43,051 nt of DNA from Perkinsus marinus ATCC 50983 (GCF_000006405.1 NW_003214156.1:17536-60586); one strand, 5' to 3'; positions 1 through 11,217 are shown, counted from the stretch's first letter. Program-made: numbers and translations. Notes: generated by a model from the letters alone, not told the origin.

Positions 1-2
1 GG

Positions 3-687
3 ACTACTTCGGCACCTCTGTATAAACTCACAGAAAAGCTGCATATCTCAGCAATTTGGCCCGCACAGTGGGAGGCACTGGAAGAAACGATAATCGCACT
101 GCGCGTAGCTTCTGAGGAAGTGCAAGAAATCCGATGGGAGGTTGATGAGGAGCCTGACGAAGAAGTAGGGAATGAGATACAAACTCTTTTGCACATGATT
201 TTCTCAGGTGAACGAGTTTACGCCCCCTCCAGCGACTTCTAAACAGAAGAAGAGTAGCCGTGAGGTGGTGAATGTAGACGTATTGAGTAGTTCAGACACT
301 GGTGAACGCAAGAAAGTGATCGTCCTCGGGGGAGGGAATAACACCACATCTAAAAGAAAAACTGTACCAATCACCTTAGTGCCGGAGAGATCCGGCAAGA
401 GAAGGAGGTAATCCTTTGTAGGATAAATTATAGTTCATTTTTTATTCACCAGTTTCCCCTCTTCTGGGTCGCAAGATAGCAGAAGCGCCAGCAGTAGTAG
501 TGCTGTGAATGACATCGGGTGGAGTATGAGCCGTGAAGAAGCTGAGCAATGCTCATCTTCATTCCTCGCATCATTGGCTGGAGTTAATGACGCCACGGCC
601 AAGATGTTGAATGAGCTCATCAGTCAACGTAAGCAGGGCTTGTGTCAGAGCCCACGAGGTAAGAATAAAGCGTTTTGTAAGCCGTAA
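3..687 (+). CDS. 3' end of an unidentified gene with two micro-introns
   Basis: I do not recognise this product. Open frames at 3-164, 208-407 and 453-687 join in phase through two candidate introns, 165-207 (43 bp, GTAGGG...TTCTCAG) and 408-452 (45 bp, GTAATC...TTCACCAG). The result is a protein end of about 198 residues with a stop at 685-687. The first part contains a tryptophan-containing helical stretch (IWPAQWEALEETI) and an acidic run; the middle is rich in Ser, Lys and Arg with a basic cluster that could be a nuclear localisation signal; the end is a helical segment followed by a basic tail. The 5' part lies outside the window. The helical stretch faintly resembles the region after the RW motif in hAT transposases, but this is weak. 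Splicing is inferred from phase and consensus only. Confidence 0.5.
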
Positions 688-1129
688 GGGTACACTGTCA
701 GACGTATAAACCGAAGGAGCTATAGCGAGGTGGCGTGTCCGAGGTGTTGTGCAAGCTAGTACGAAGAACTAAGTATGTTGTGTGATTCTATGTTTTGCTT
801 GCTTTGGCAGGTCAACATTGTATAACCTTTAACCTGACGACCTTGGGGAAAGTTGTGTGATATCAGCCATCTCTCAGCTCTGTTGTGTGTTGTGTAGGAC
901 CTCTCTCACCTAATCTTCCCACAGTCAACGTTGACGTTCCATTGATACCACTCACGTTAGCTATACATGCAGATGAGAAACCGAACCTCCTTTAACTTGC
1001 GTGTCCTTAACAAGAGTATTGTAGTGTCTGTTAATACTGTGGGGGAGTTTACGTGCGGACAACTGAGCATCCTCGGGGCACTCGAACTTGCGAAGTTCTG
1101 CGCCACCCCTCGGTCGCTGTAGTTGAAAG
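688..1129. other. Non-coding interval
   Basis: Between the unidentified gene and the first likely start codon of the Helitron protein I see no supported gene. The 5' end of the Helitron probably lies here, but its terminus (expected 5' TC next to an A|T insertion site) could not be fixed by eye. Confidence 0.4.
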
Positions 1130-4100
1130 ATGATTGGTCCTAAGCAGCAGTGTCACATTTGTGGCCGATATACGACTGTATGCGGTCGCTGTCAGCATTG
1201 TGAGTCGCAGGTAAGATCCGGAGGAAGTCACGTACTGCTGCAAGTGTAAGACTGCTAAAGAATCAGGCACAACGAGACGACCGCACGATAGAAGTTTCCG
1301 ATTCAACCTTGATCGAAGTTGAAGGAAGCGACGTCGTCGCACGGTGTATGAGCTGTCTACGTCAACCGTACTGGGCAGCGCCACTGGAACTATCGATGAT
1401 TGTCACACAAGGCCTGCGGAGTAAAAAATATGGAGCACTGGGAAGGAACGACCTGCGGCTGAGGCGCCGCGTGCTACTGTGCAGACTTTGCAAGCGGTAT
1501 TTGAGTAATTCGACGACAAAATGGAATGAATGCTGGCCGTGCGTGATAGCATATCATTTACAACTCACCGATAACATAGGAGCAGAGGTATGGAAAGTCT
1601 TACCTACAGATATTAGAATGTGGTGGCGAGAGTTGCGAGAGGTTGATGAGCATGAGGCGAGCGTTGTTGACGTGACAATTCGATTGGAAAATTTCCATCG
1701 CGCTGTGAGCGAAAACCGTCTTGGATCGTTGATGCGGGCGTTGAACTCGGAATGCGTCCGATCAGTAAGGTGCCCTTTTGGATGCTGGATATTCATCGAT
1801 GAGGCTGAATTACTGAGTTACGCGCATGTCATACAAGGTATAGATCCGCGATTCAACAGTTGCGGAGCGAATTTTGGTAAATATCTCTGTCGACGGCGAG
1901 CGGACTGGCTACAAGCTATACAATTTTTGAGATGGGAGATACGAAGTAGCTCATGCAGAACAGATTCCGATGGTTTATGCCTTTTAGTCTGCAAGCGGCA
2001 TTCTAAAGGCATAGTTGGAGAGTTTTTGCACTTACCGCAGAACCCAATTTCGCTTTTTCCTCCAACAGAAGGTGACACACTTGGCGTGGCAGCTGCTGGC
2101 AGTCATGTAGCGAGATTTGGGAAACCGACTTATAGTGGATATACGTACAGGATGCTCCAAGCTACGGCGGGATTTAAGGGTGTGTCGTCCTTCATCGTGA
2201 AGCACAGCGGGCGCTGGGACGTAGGTGGGTATTATAAACAGCGGCACGACAATCTGCTATTCCACGAGCGTCGTGATATCCGGGAGTTAACGAGACAAAG
2301 ATATAAAACTGGCGACATTCCCGTCACGGTCATGCGAGATCTGGAAACCGGGCCGGAATATAGTGTGAAAAGACTGGTGAAAAATCGGGATGCAGGCTTA
2401 TGGGTGCCTTCCGACCAGATTATGCGCTGCGGAGTGCGAAATACGGGAATACGATGCAAAATATCGGATACGGTTTTACGAGAGGTTGACGATATGGCCG
2501 AGGAGGCTGCAGACGATGGCAGACAACGTAGCACCGACATAATTCTACCTGGAGAAGTATATCAGTTGCGGTCGACGAATAGGTGGAATGAGTATCCGAA
2601 ATTATTACAAGCATGGGGTAGAGGATGTTCGAGAATAACGTGGGCTATCATTATGGTACTTATCAACGAAAACGCGATTTGGCGGCAGGTAGTGAAAACA
2701 TGTGAAGATGCTGATGATAATTGGAAGACAAACATTTTGTGGATAATATCAGAGAAGGTGCTGGCGGTACGACAAAAGACATCATGGAGTGGTTTACAAC
2801 GCCGACTTTTGAATCATTTGAGGCACATCGCGAATGTGAACAGATTGATTGATACACGGTGCCGGGGTCCCGACGATGTCGGCGCTATCCCCCTTGAAGT
2901 TGCATTTAGTCACTTCTTTTCTGGGATAACCGGGGTGCATGTTCAGCATATGCCAGGCAGGGATCAACGAAGATGGAATGAGGTTGAGCGCCGTGTCATC
3001 GAAGGTTCAGTTATGATACTTAGCACGTCCGCAGTTGTGGGATCACGGAGGCGAACAGTGATGCCCAAGACGGGTTTCATTGCAGCGAATGGTAGCGAAT
3101 GGACTCTACGTTTCGTATTCAGTAGGGAAAAGCTGATCATCCGTGCTGGGGAAGCAGTATGGAGTATTAACCAGCAGTGGAGAGCTGCAAAGTGTGAACG
3201 AGATGGTATAAGTGAGAATGAGCTACGCTCATGGAATATCTTAGTCTACACTAGGACAAATGGGGTAGAACTTGCGAATGCGAAGCAAGCAATGTTGGCT
3301 TTTATAGGCGGTCAAGCCACAGTAGAATGTGCGGTGTGTGAGCGATATTTGGTTCGAGAAGTCCACGGTCGAAGTCGATACTGTACCGTGGATGGATGTC
3401 AACGGAAAATGTACTTCTCGTGTCCAACTCGAGGTTGCGTGTGTGGTATTTGTCGGAAACATGCGAAGGAGTACTTTTCAAGAGCGGAGAATATAATACG
3501 AGTGCGACCACGGTCCGCCGAGATTGAACAAAATTCTTTCGATGGTGGGCAACAATTGAATACGAATAGTGACGAGAGCAATGATGAAAATCCTTCACAG
3601 TGGGATGGAATCGAAGAGCAGCGGGCTACAGAAGTTGTATGCAGTGAAATTGTGGGTGGTCACGTAATCATCAATGGGCTTTTACATTGTTTGAAGCGGG
3701 ATAAATATACGATGTCCTTGAATACAGCAGAACAGCGCTTCTTGCAACAGATTGTGAGCCGGAGTCCAGAGACTATGCTGACGTTGGAACTGCCTGAAGC
3801 CAGTCTATTTGCTGGCCTCTTTTTCCAAGGAACAGAAGATAACAGTGTGGAAGGAGCGATACCACTGAGTGCCTGGAGTGAAATATCTTCACGGGAGTCG
3901 GCTGGATTAGCTTCCGTGAGTGATCAACTCTTAACGCGGTTAGCAGATGGAAGCCTACAGACTGGGCGCAACACGGATTATTTGAGCTATGCCTTTGGGG
4001 TATTATTCAACAAGCGGCTAGGTCACACCGATTCTAGACTGATCATACGGCGGGGATATTACTCCTTAACACGGGGCGCTACAGCTGTTGATCGCGATGA

Positions 4101-6350
4101 GTGTCCTTTACCGTTGGAGGAATTGGATAGCAGACAACAAGTACGGCGATTGGCTGCAAGTCTGAAGGCTGACTCGGAGTGTACAAAACTGTTTGTAACT
4201 CTGACTTGTAATCAGCGGAAACACTTTGGTATCGCACCTCTGCGGAAGGCTATCACTGAGTACATTTCAAATTTGCCACAGTCAGAACAGGCAGCCGTCC
4301 AAGAGGGCACGATGGTCGATATATGTTTGGCGTGGAGCAGAGTGTTGAAGTATTTCGTTCAATACATCAGCAGTTCTACCGAACTGTTGGGACCGGTTGG
4401 AGCTGTCTTCGCACGTGTAGAATTCCAAGTAAGTTAGGGGCATGCATGATAGAAAACCTGTGATTGTGAGGTATAGACTAACAATAGTTACAGCATTGCT
4501 TCAGGACGCGGCAGGTAACTTACCTCACTTGCATTTGCTGGCCAAGTTGGAAAAACAGATTAGTGATGAAGAGGCAAGAAATCGAATCGAATGCGCTACA
4601 AGTCGCATACATGATATTGGCGATGGATTAACGGTGAGTGAGGAAGACAGCGAGAAATTAGTCGCAGAAGGACTTCTCGAGAGACCCGAAGAATGGGTCA
4701 CATATTATAGTGACTATGAGCGGATACAAAGCCACAGCTGTGAGCGGGCTGACTTCCGATGTCACAAAAGAAGGAAAGTAGTCTCCAACGACAACAGTGG
4801 AACAGAAAGAATCATAAGCGAATGTCGCGTACCACAATATCCACCGTCATACAGTGACTCGTTTGAGAGGATACACGCTCCACATTCCGGCGAGGCTCTT
4901 GAAGTTTTGCTTCGAGTAGGCTTGGCAAGTAGGGGTCACGGAAGTAACGAAATTGTGGTTGGTGCAGAACTGGAAGCGGGTAGACACCAATATTCAGCGG
5001 ATGTGGGACAGCACGTGTCGCCAACGGTGCCACGATTATTCTTAGCTACGAGGTCTTCGTCAAATGTACAAGTGTGTGACAAATATTTTAATTCACGGTA
5101 TTTAAGTAAATACCTGTGTGGAGCAGAAGAACGAGCTTCGGTTGATGCACGACCAGATCCCAATGGTGTGGTCACCATCAATGTTGACCGGATTCGGAAT
5201 CGGAAATTAGGCCGACATAGGATGCGTGAAAGTCGGTTGGGGAAACGGAAGTGGAGAGAGGATTGTAGACTAGTGGCGTCGACGGAGACTTGTTGGTGGG
5301 TGTTCGACTTACCATATATTATAACAGACGAAGATTTTATAGCATGTCCAACGCGACCACTCTCGCAGAGAAGTGGGAGGACACGAAAACGATACGCGAG
5401 AGATCTTTCTGAAGCTAGTGGTGTCGACCATCGACGTGACATCGAAGGGCTGAGCGAGAATCGACAATATACAGAGAATCAGCGTTTATTATACAGAAGC
5501 GCCTTACTCTCAGAATGTAGTATAGATAACCTCGTGGCTTTCCAGCTACGACCACCGGAGCTCCGCTTTGTGGATAATCCCGTTAAATTTTTGGAATGGT
5601 TCACGTGGAAACGTGCACAAAACGGACAAGACGACATAACAGAAGATCTAAGGACGTCACCATGGGTGGACTGTTTTAGTCGTCAGTGGCGAATACGTGA
5701 ATCAGCCATAGAAGCAGTTCAATTATGGGCTATCGAAAGCGATGATTCTATAGGGTACGACGTCTATCGGCAAGTACTGCAAAATATAGAGGATACAAGC
5801 AAGGATGATCCATTATACAAGAGATTTGTGGATAATTCAAAGAGCGGGAAAAAACGGGGCATAGTTGTGACTTCGCTGCCGAAGCCAAGCAACGTGTTGG
5901 GATTCCTGGTGCACATCTTGCTGTCACGCGGTCATTTTACGACCGAACTGGATCTTTACGCGGCGGGGTCTATGACAGAGGCCTTTCGCGTAGCCGGACT
6001 AATACCTCGAGAACGGAACCCTGAGCCAGCAGATGTTGATGCTCTCCTCCGGAGTTATATCGTTGATGACCTCATGTATCATCCTTTTGGTGGTACTCGG
6101 GGGTTCGATACGTGCATTATAGGCGCTGACAGAGTACTTCGCAGCTTACTGCTCGAAAACGAGATAGCATACAACGAAGTTCCTATTGTAGAAGAGGAAG
6201 AGCTCTGCATGGCCGGTATAGTTGAGGCCCGACCTGTGCAACGAGGCCCGCGAGCGCATAATACAATGCATGACGACCGAACTGGGAGATGCCGTTCCAA
6301 GGGCAGAAGAACTTCGTGCGGCAACTCTGAGGAACCCATCAGAATGGGAG
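1130..6350 (+). CDS. Helitron Rep part: zinc motifs and HUH endonuclease
   Basis: Role: initiator nuclease that nicks and joins single DNA strands in rolling-circle transposition. The likely start ATG at 1130 opens a short exon with Cys pairs (CHICG, then CGRCQHC), joined by a 50-bp intron (1211-1260) to the long frame ending at 4428. A second Cys-rich cluster (ECAVC ... CVCGICRKH) lies around 3325-3460. The pre-HUH motif (LFVTLTCNQRKHFGI) is at about 4189-4233. An intron at 4429-4504 (GTAAGT...TTCAG, with a CTAAC branch-like site) restores EFQ-DAAGNLPHLHLLA, the Helitron HUH histidine pair. Two tyrosines four apart (RYLSKY, about 5098-5115) fit the catalytic Tyr pair. From about 6216 the frame no longer matches the helicase, which continues in another frame. 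Upstream residues 1-650 are unassigned. Confidence 0.8.
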
Positions 6351-8429
6351 CCTAGGATCACTCCCGTTTCTGGCCAAACAGAAAAGTCTGCTGCCGAACA
6401 ACAAGAGGTCCTGGACGGTATTGTTGGGCGATGTAAATCTTGGTTGGCAGACGGAACAGCCCATTGGTGCTGATCGAATGCATGCCAGGATGCGGGAAAA
6501 GCCACGTGCGAAGCTCCTACGATATTCATGCTATCCCGCGGGATGTCGGTTGTCATACCTCACTAGGATCAGAACGCGCTCTATCCTTGGGAGGGTCGCA
6601 TCTCCACCAGGAATTTGGATTACCAATCGAAGACCAGTGGAATCAGAACACACCCGAACAAAATGCATATAAAGCATACAGAAAACTGGCATCGAGACCA
6701 GCACAACTGCATCGTTTGCAACAAGCTCATGGATTAGTCATAGATGAAGTCCTAACTGTGAACTCTGCTATGTATCATACTATCGATATACTGCTGAGAA
6801 AAATCCGCAGTAACCCTGCTCCATGTGGAGGCCTGTTTGTGGTCACTACAGGGGATTATCGGCAGCTTCCACCTGTATCAGGTATGTCAATAGACAGTCT
6901 GTTAGTTAAATAATAGAGCTACTCAGTTATTTGAGTTAAGGGAATACTCCATTGCATGTGAAATCACTGCTAAGAGTGATAGAGACTACGATAAGATCAT
7001 AGGCATTAAATTTTCCTCATCATCGTCGTGACTATAGCGCAATAGTGGATGCAACATCTCCTCAGGTATACGACTGAGCGTCGATCCATGTCTTATGACG
7101 AGCTTCGTTGTCTACCATTTAGAACACTCAGTCCGGGCCGCGACGGATGAAGCCTTACAAGTCGTCTTAGGCTTAATGGCAAAGCCTGTGATGAGCGAAG
7201 CTGAGATTGAAGAAGTATGTGAGATATTAGCGAGCAAATGCAGTTGGACAGGAGAGTGGGAAGCAGTTCCACCGAACTGCGTGAAAGTGTTTGGTAAACG
7301 CCGGGCTCAAGAAGACGCTACCAACAGAGACTTACAGAGATTAATTGGAGGCGGGGCGCGATCTGTGGTCTTCGAGGCACGCGACGAGGCGACTGACAAT
7401 GATGGAGGGAGCTGGAGAGCCGCAAGTGAAAAAGAAAAGAAAGTACTCGATCGTCGTACTCGAGAAAGACGTAAGTTACAGATTGTGGAGAGATGTCCAA
7501 TGCGCTTTACAAATATTGATAGCCGCCGACGCTGGGGTCAAGGACAAATGTGTATGGTTGAAAGCATAAATAGTGATTCACAAACAGTGTGTGTTCGCAT
7601 CGCACCACCCTCTACAAACGGTTCGATGCTCACGGAAAGCGAATGGCCTCGTGCCGAAATCGGGTACGTGACACATCACACGGTTCAAGCTGGTTCTCGG
7701 ATACATTGCAGACGGGCGCAACTTCCTCTGCGTATGAGCAGTTGTACAACCGTACATAAGCTGCTTGGGGAAACTGTGACATCACTATGCAGTAAAGTGT
7801 CTATGGTAGAAAGCAAATACAAATTATGGCAAAGACAGCAGTTGTTTGTTGTGCTGTCAAGGGTTCGACGCCTACAAGATTTGTATCTGGTGGGCAGTCA
7901 AGTGGATACTTTGAGCGCTGTGCGTTTGCTATGTGAACGAGTGGATGAGTGGAGTGTATACGAGTACAACCTCATGGAGAAGTTGCAAAACAACCGGCGT
8001 GTCATCGCACAGAGTTATATGGATTGTCCACTACGAATGTCAGATAGACTGCTGCCTTCGGAGAATAACGGAGTAGTATATTTATTGATGAGCAGCAGTA
8101 CGAGCCAGACATACATAGGAACGTGCACGGATCTCGACCAGCGGGTGCGGCAACACAATTCTGGTCACGGCGCACGGTACACGAGTGCCCTAAGCCGACG
8201 ACCATGGCAGGTTATTGCTTACATAGCATTCATCAGCGGTTCCGAACAGGAAAACCGCCGCCTGCGTTACGGCATGGAAATACGTTGCCAGAATCGTGCT
8301 TATGGTTATAGAGGCATCCGACAAAGTGTAACTACAGTGGACGAGGCTCTGGCTGCTATGGTGGAGGTGGTCGAAGCCGAGCCAAATTGCAGACTCATAG
8401 TCTGTGGAGAACAACATAAAGTAAAATAG
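6222..8429 (+). CDS. Helitron PIF1 helicase fused to a GIY-YIG nuclease
   Basis: Role: 5'-3' DNA helicase that unwinds the transposon strand, here with an added nuclease. The Q-like motif (EQQEVLDGIV) is at about 6396-6425. Walker A (MPGCGKS), Walker B (LVIDEV) and motif III (GDYRQLPPVSG) follow between 6481 and 6883. A phase-1 intron 6882-7065 (GTATGT...CTCCTCAG) joins to the frame ending at 8429, which carries the PIF1 C-terminal motifs (QLPLRMSSCTTVHKLLGET, FVVLSRVR). In the same uninterrupted frame, about 40 residues later, is a GIY-YIG domain: GVVY, ten residues, YIG (8070-8120), then LDQRVRQH with the conserved Arg and His, then YGMEIR with the metal-binding Glu. A one-base frame change between Q motif and Walker A (near 6455) finds no intron explanation. 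The fusion lies inside one open frame and does not depend on splicing. Confidence 0.85.
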
Positions 8430-8539
8430 ACACCGGGTTACACTACTCTGAACGATAACAGTGACCAAATAATTTCCGTCGTATAGTCAGTTACCAACTG
8501 CATGATAAATTGCTGGTGTTTAATATTAGGTGGCACAAG
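8430..8539. other. Possible Helitron 3' flank
   Basis: A short AT-rich stretch after the helicase stop. The Helitron 3' end (hairpin plus CTRR) should be near, but I could not choose between several weak candidates. Confidence 0.25.
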
Positions 8540-9490
8540 TCGAACAAAATGTTTAGCCTCGGGTGTACTTGTTGTATAAGGCGGTGACATGAGATGTGGG
8601 CTGACGGAAGGTGAGTATCGTGCATCAGAATAAGAATGGAAAATGCTGTGAAAAACTATTCACACGCGTTCGCTTTAGGTAAGATGTGAGTGAGGACTTT
8701 GCAGCAAAGTACGATCTTCGCGCATGTTGTACGGTAGAACATATTGGTTTTGTGTTGTTAGTCGTGTAACCCAAGTATTAGGTTCCAGATTGAGTTCAAT
8801 CGACTGATCAAAACTTTTGATTCAAAAGAAAGTGGATTTAGAACGATCATGTATTAACAACGCTATCCTGATGGTCGCCGATTTGCAAGATATACGAGCA
8901 ATAACTTTCGAAGGAATACACAAAAATACAGTCGATGGATTCGTTGAGTATGAATCATACTGTATGATTACCCTTTATAATCATAATCTATAATCATAAT
9001 TAAATTAATAATGAGGAAAGCGCGCTGAAAAGGACGATTTATAATCGTGTGGAGCAGCGCTGACGAAAGTCAATGAAGAATGATAAATAGCACGAGCGAA
9101 GCAGTATATACTGTCGAATATCATGGTGCTGATAATACACTTAAGGACACAGACACAAAAGCATGGATAATCCGTGACATGTAGGCTTCAAACATCATTG
9201 TTATACAATACAAGCTTGCTGCATATAAAGAGAAGATTACTTTGTAGAGGGCCCACCGCCAACCGTGCATGAAGCAATTTCAAGCCATGTCCAAGAGACA
9301 TATCATAAAACCCTGTTACAAAGGACGAAATAACAAAGCAACCCGAGATACGTAATCACTAGGAAAAACAACATAAACAGAAGCCAAAACCTAATAAAAT
9401 ACATGAAATGCACATCGTAAAAGACAGTAGGACAAAAGTAGCCGACAATAAACGGAAATCGTAAAGTACAAAAATGAATCGAATTCGATC
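8540..9490 (+). repeat. Diverged 0.9-kb tandem unit, copy 1
   Basis: Blocks of this stretch recur in the same order in 9491-10395: the block ending AACATATTGGTTTTGTGTT (near 8740 and 9680), the block around GGTCGCCGATTT (near 8872 and 9788), GATTCGTTGAGTATGAATCA (near 8937 and 9852), and GACAGTAGGACA (near 9424 and 10323). Spacing between matching blocks is about 900-947 bases. The copies differ by many substitutions and small indels, so the duplication is old. Confidence 0.75.
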
Positions 9491-9709
9491 ATGAAATGCA
9501 CGGCGGTGCCACAGAATGTAAGCTTACGGAAAGGCATTAACGTGTATCGGAAGAATAGTGTTGTTTTGTCTGACTCGCTTCACAAAAATGCCGCGAAGGA
9601 CTATTCACAGGCTTTCGCGTCAGGTCAATGCGAGGATTTTGCAGCAACGTACGACCTTCACGCATGTTACACGGTAAAACATATTGGTTTTGTGTTGGTA
9701 GCTGAGTAG
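9491..9709 (+). CDS. Small hypothetical ORF, 72 aa
   Basis: Not recognised. The C-terminal half (FASGQCEDFAATYDLHAC followed by HIGFVL) has a readable counterpart in copy 1 near 8640-8770. The matching residues include NA-K-YS-AFA, EDFAA-YDL-AC and HIGFVL, although the copy-1 frame is interrupted. Conservation at protein level between diverged copies hints that the stretch was once coding. The start ATG at 9491 has no counterpart I can see in copy 1, so the real 5' end may be different. Confidence 0.35.
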   Translation: MKCTAVPQNVSLRKGINVYRKNSVVLSDSLHKNAAKDYSQAFASGQCEDFAATYDLHACYTVKHIGFVLVAE

Positions 9710-10395
9710 CCGAACTTCAGCTCAATTGACTGACAGAAAAAAGAAAGTGAGTTGAGAACGATAATCTACTAACAACGCTGTCATCATGGTCGCCGATTTA
9801 CAAGAAATACGGACAAAAACTTTGGAAGAAATACACAAAAATACCGTAGATGGATTCGTTGAGTATGAATCATACTGCATAATTCATCATAGTACAAGGA
9901 ATAGCGAAGAAAGTGTTCCGAAAAAGACGATTGATGAAGGTGTGAAGCATCCCTAAGGCAGATCAATGAAGGATGATGAACAGCGCGTGCGAATCAGTAT
10001 ATGCCGCTGTCGAGTAGCATGGTGTGGGTGATATACTTGAGGGCACAGACATGAAAGCATAGATGAGCCGTGCATAAACTAAAAACAGAATTCTGAAGCA
10101 GGAAAAGATTACTGCAGACATAAAAAGACGGATACTCTGTATAAACCTCACGAACAATCGTGCACTAGCAGGAATTTCAAACCGTCTCTTGGAGACATGG
10201 GAGAAAAAAATGAGAAACATGGAGCAGAAGAAGACGGAGCGAAGCCGCGCCGCGAAGTGGTTGGCTGAAAGAGAATGGACAGAGCCCTAAAAGTGATGAA
10301 AAACATAAATTGTACATCATGAAAGACAGTAGGACAGATGTAGCCGAAAAAAAGGGAAAATCGCTGAGCAGAAAAAAAATAGAATTCGTTTGAGA
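9491..10395 (+). repeat. Diverged 0.9-kb tandem unit, copy 2
   Basis: Second copy of the unit described at 8540-9490. It carries the intact small ORF 9491-9709 and ends near a GGTACCAATTGTGTACC near-palindrome (10401-10417). Its function is unknown. It could be the non-coding part of a mobile element. Confidence 0.75.
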
Positions 10396-10529
10396 GACCC
10401 TGGTACCAATTGTGTACCGGGAGACCCGTACCCCGACTATAGCGCTCGCCCAAAGTGGGACCCTCCCCACATCGCTCGCCCGGATCGTTGATCCCACAAG
10501 GGAAGTTGCACCCAGGAGATCCGTGATGT

Positions 10530-10616
10530 TTGACCCGTGCACTGCTTTCGCTATCCGATTCGAAGAGGACGAAGACGACTTAGCCCAACTCGTTGATGGT
10601 CTCAAACTTGCACAGA
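10530..10616 (+). repeat. Copy of 87 bases of the SENP8-like gene
   Basis: These 87 bases match 16385-16471 with a single mismatch (G for A at 10592). In the protease gene they encode the segment DPCTAFAIRFEEDEDD and what follows, up to GLKLAQ. Here they sit inside an open frame, 10412-10681, whose flanking parts are unrelated to the protease. It is a gene fragment moved or copied without its neighbours. Confidence 0.9.
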
Positions 10617-11090
10617 TCGAAAGCAGGAGACCAAATCAAGGAGAGAGTCGTCCAGATCTTCATCCCATGGCGTACGACTAACCGCACGCAGCAAGAATGC
10701 AACGTGTGGACGTAGCCATCCAGCTATCGGGACATGACCAACCATTCGCCCACACCACCGAGCCACATCACGCTTGGTGACAGCTCCATCTAGGTCTATA
10801 TCGATGCTCTGATCTCGTCGTCGCTTCCACCACACTGAACCGTGGCAGGTGAATAAGTCAAGACCGAGAACTCTACTATTTGGCGCACCGATAATCTGCG
10901 CCGGCTTACAGTACATGTTCCCCTTAAGGCCTTGCGAACGGCAACAACAGCAGGTGTTGGCCACGGAGGACCTCATTTCAAGACCGGTCAAGGGGACAGA
11001 GCAGAGACTATAATAGAAGCCAGCAAACGGCGGGTCATTCTCGATGACGTCAGCCGAACAAAAACAGGCAACGATAGTAACAGTAGGCAA
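10602..11090 (-). mobile_element. LTR retrotransposon pol fossil (fragment)
   Basis: A minus-strand open frame reads like the reverse transcriptase to RNase H connection of protist LTR retrotransposons (segments such as TKRDVARWCGRMVGHVPIAG and WLRPHVAFLLRAV). I see no neighbouring LTRs, integrase or gag in the same orientation, so this is a broken fragment of an old insertion. The assignment rests on remembered family patterns. Confidence 0.5.
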
Positions 11091-11217
11091 TAATCCTACT
11101 CGGCGTAACCACCACGGGACGTATAACGCCCGGGGGAGAAACGCGTGGGTGCCCTCGGAGTACGCATACTCCGACGAGGCGCTACAGAATCTTCTACCTG
11201 CTCTGGACTAGAAGCCA

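Larger units (their letters stand above)
1130..8429 (+). mobile_element. Helitron-like rolling-circle transposon with GIY-YIG tail
   Basis: The block holds, in one orientation, a zinc-cluster N-terminus, an HUH replication initiator with two tyrosines, a PIF1-family helicase and a GIY-YIG nuclease domain. Rep followed by PIF1 helicase is the hallmark of Helitrons. The coordinates cover only the coding part, because the 5' TC and 3' hairpin-CTRR ends were not located. Introns are visible (1211-1260, 4429-4504, 6882-7065), so the element uses host splicing. One place in the helicase part cannot be explained by an intron and looks like a one-base frame change near 6455; another near 6216-6288 may be an intron or a frame change. 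The copy is therefore recent but probably not fully functional. Confidence 0.85.

Noticed and set aside
3-164. hAT transposase fragment at the left edge
   Set aside because: The similarity to the post-RW region is only a few residues, and the following sequence does not continue the family.
8430-8540. Helitron 3' terminus
   Set aside because: Several CTRR words exist, but none has a convincing hairpin at the expected distance.
10177-10605. Minus-strand ORFs of 85-142 residues
   Set aside because: Low-complexity Phe/Ser-rich translations of the repeat unit; no counterpart in the other copy.
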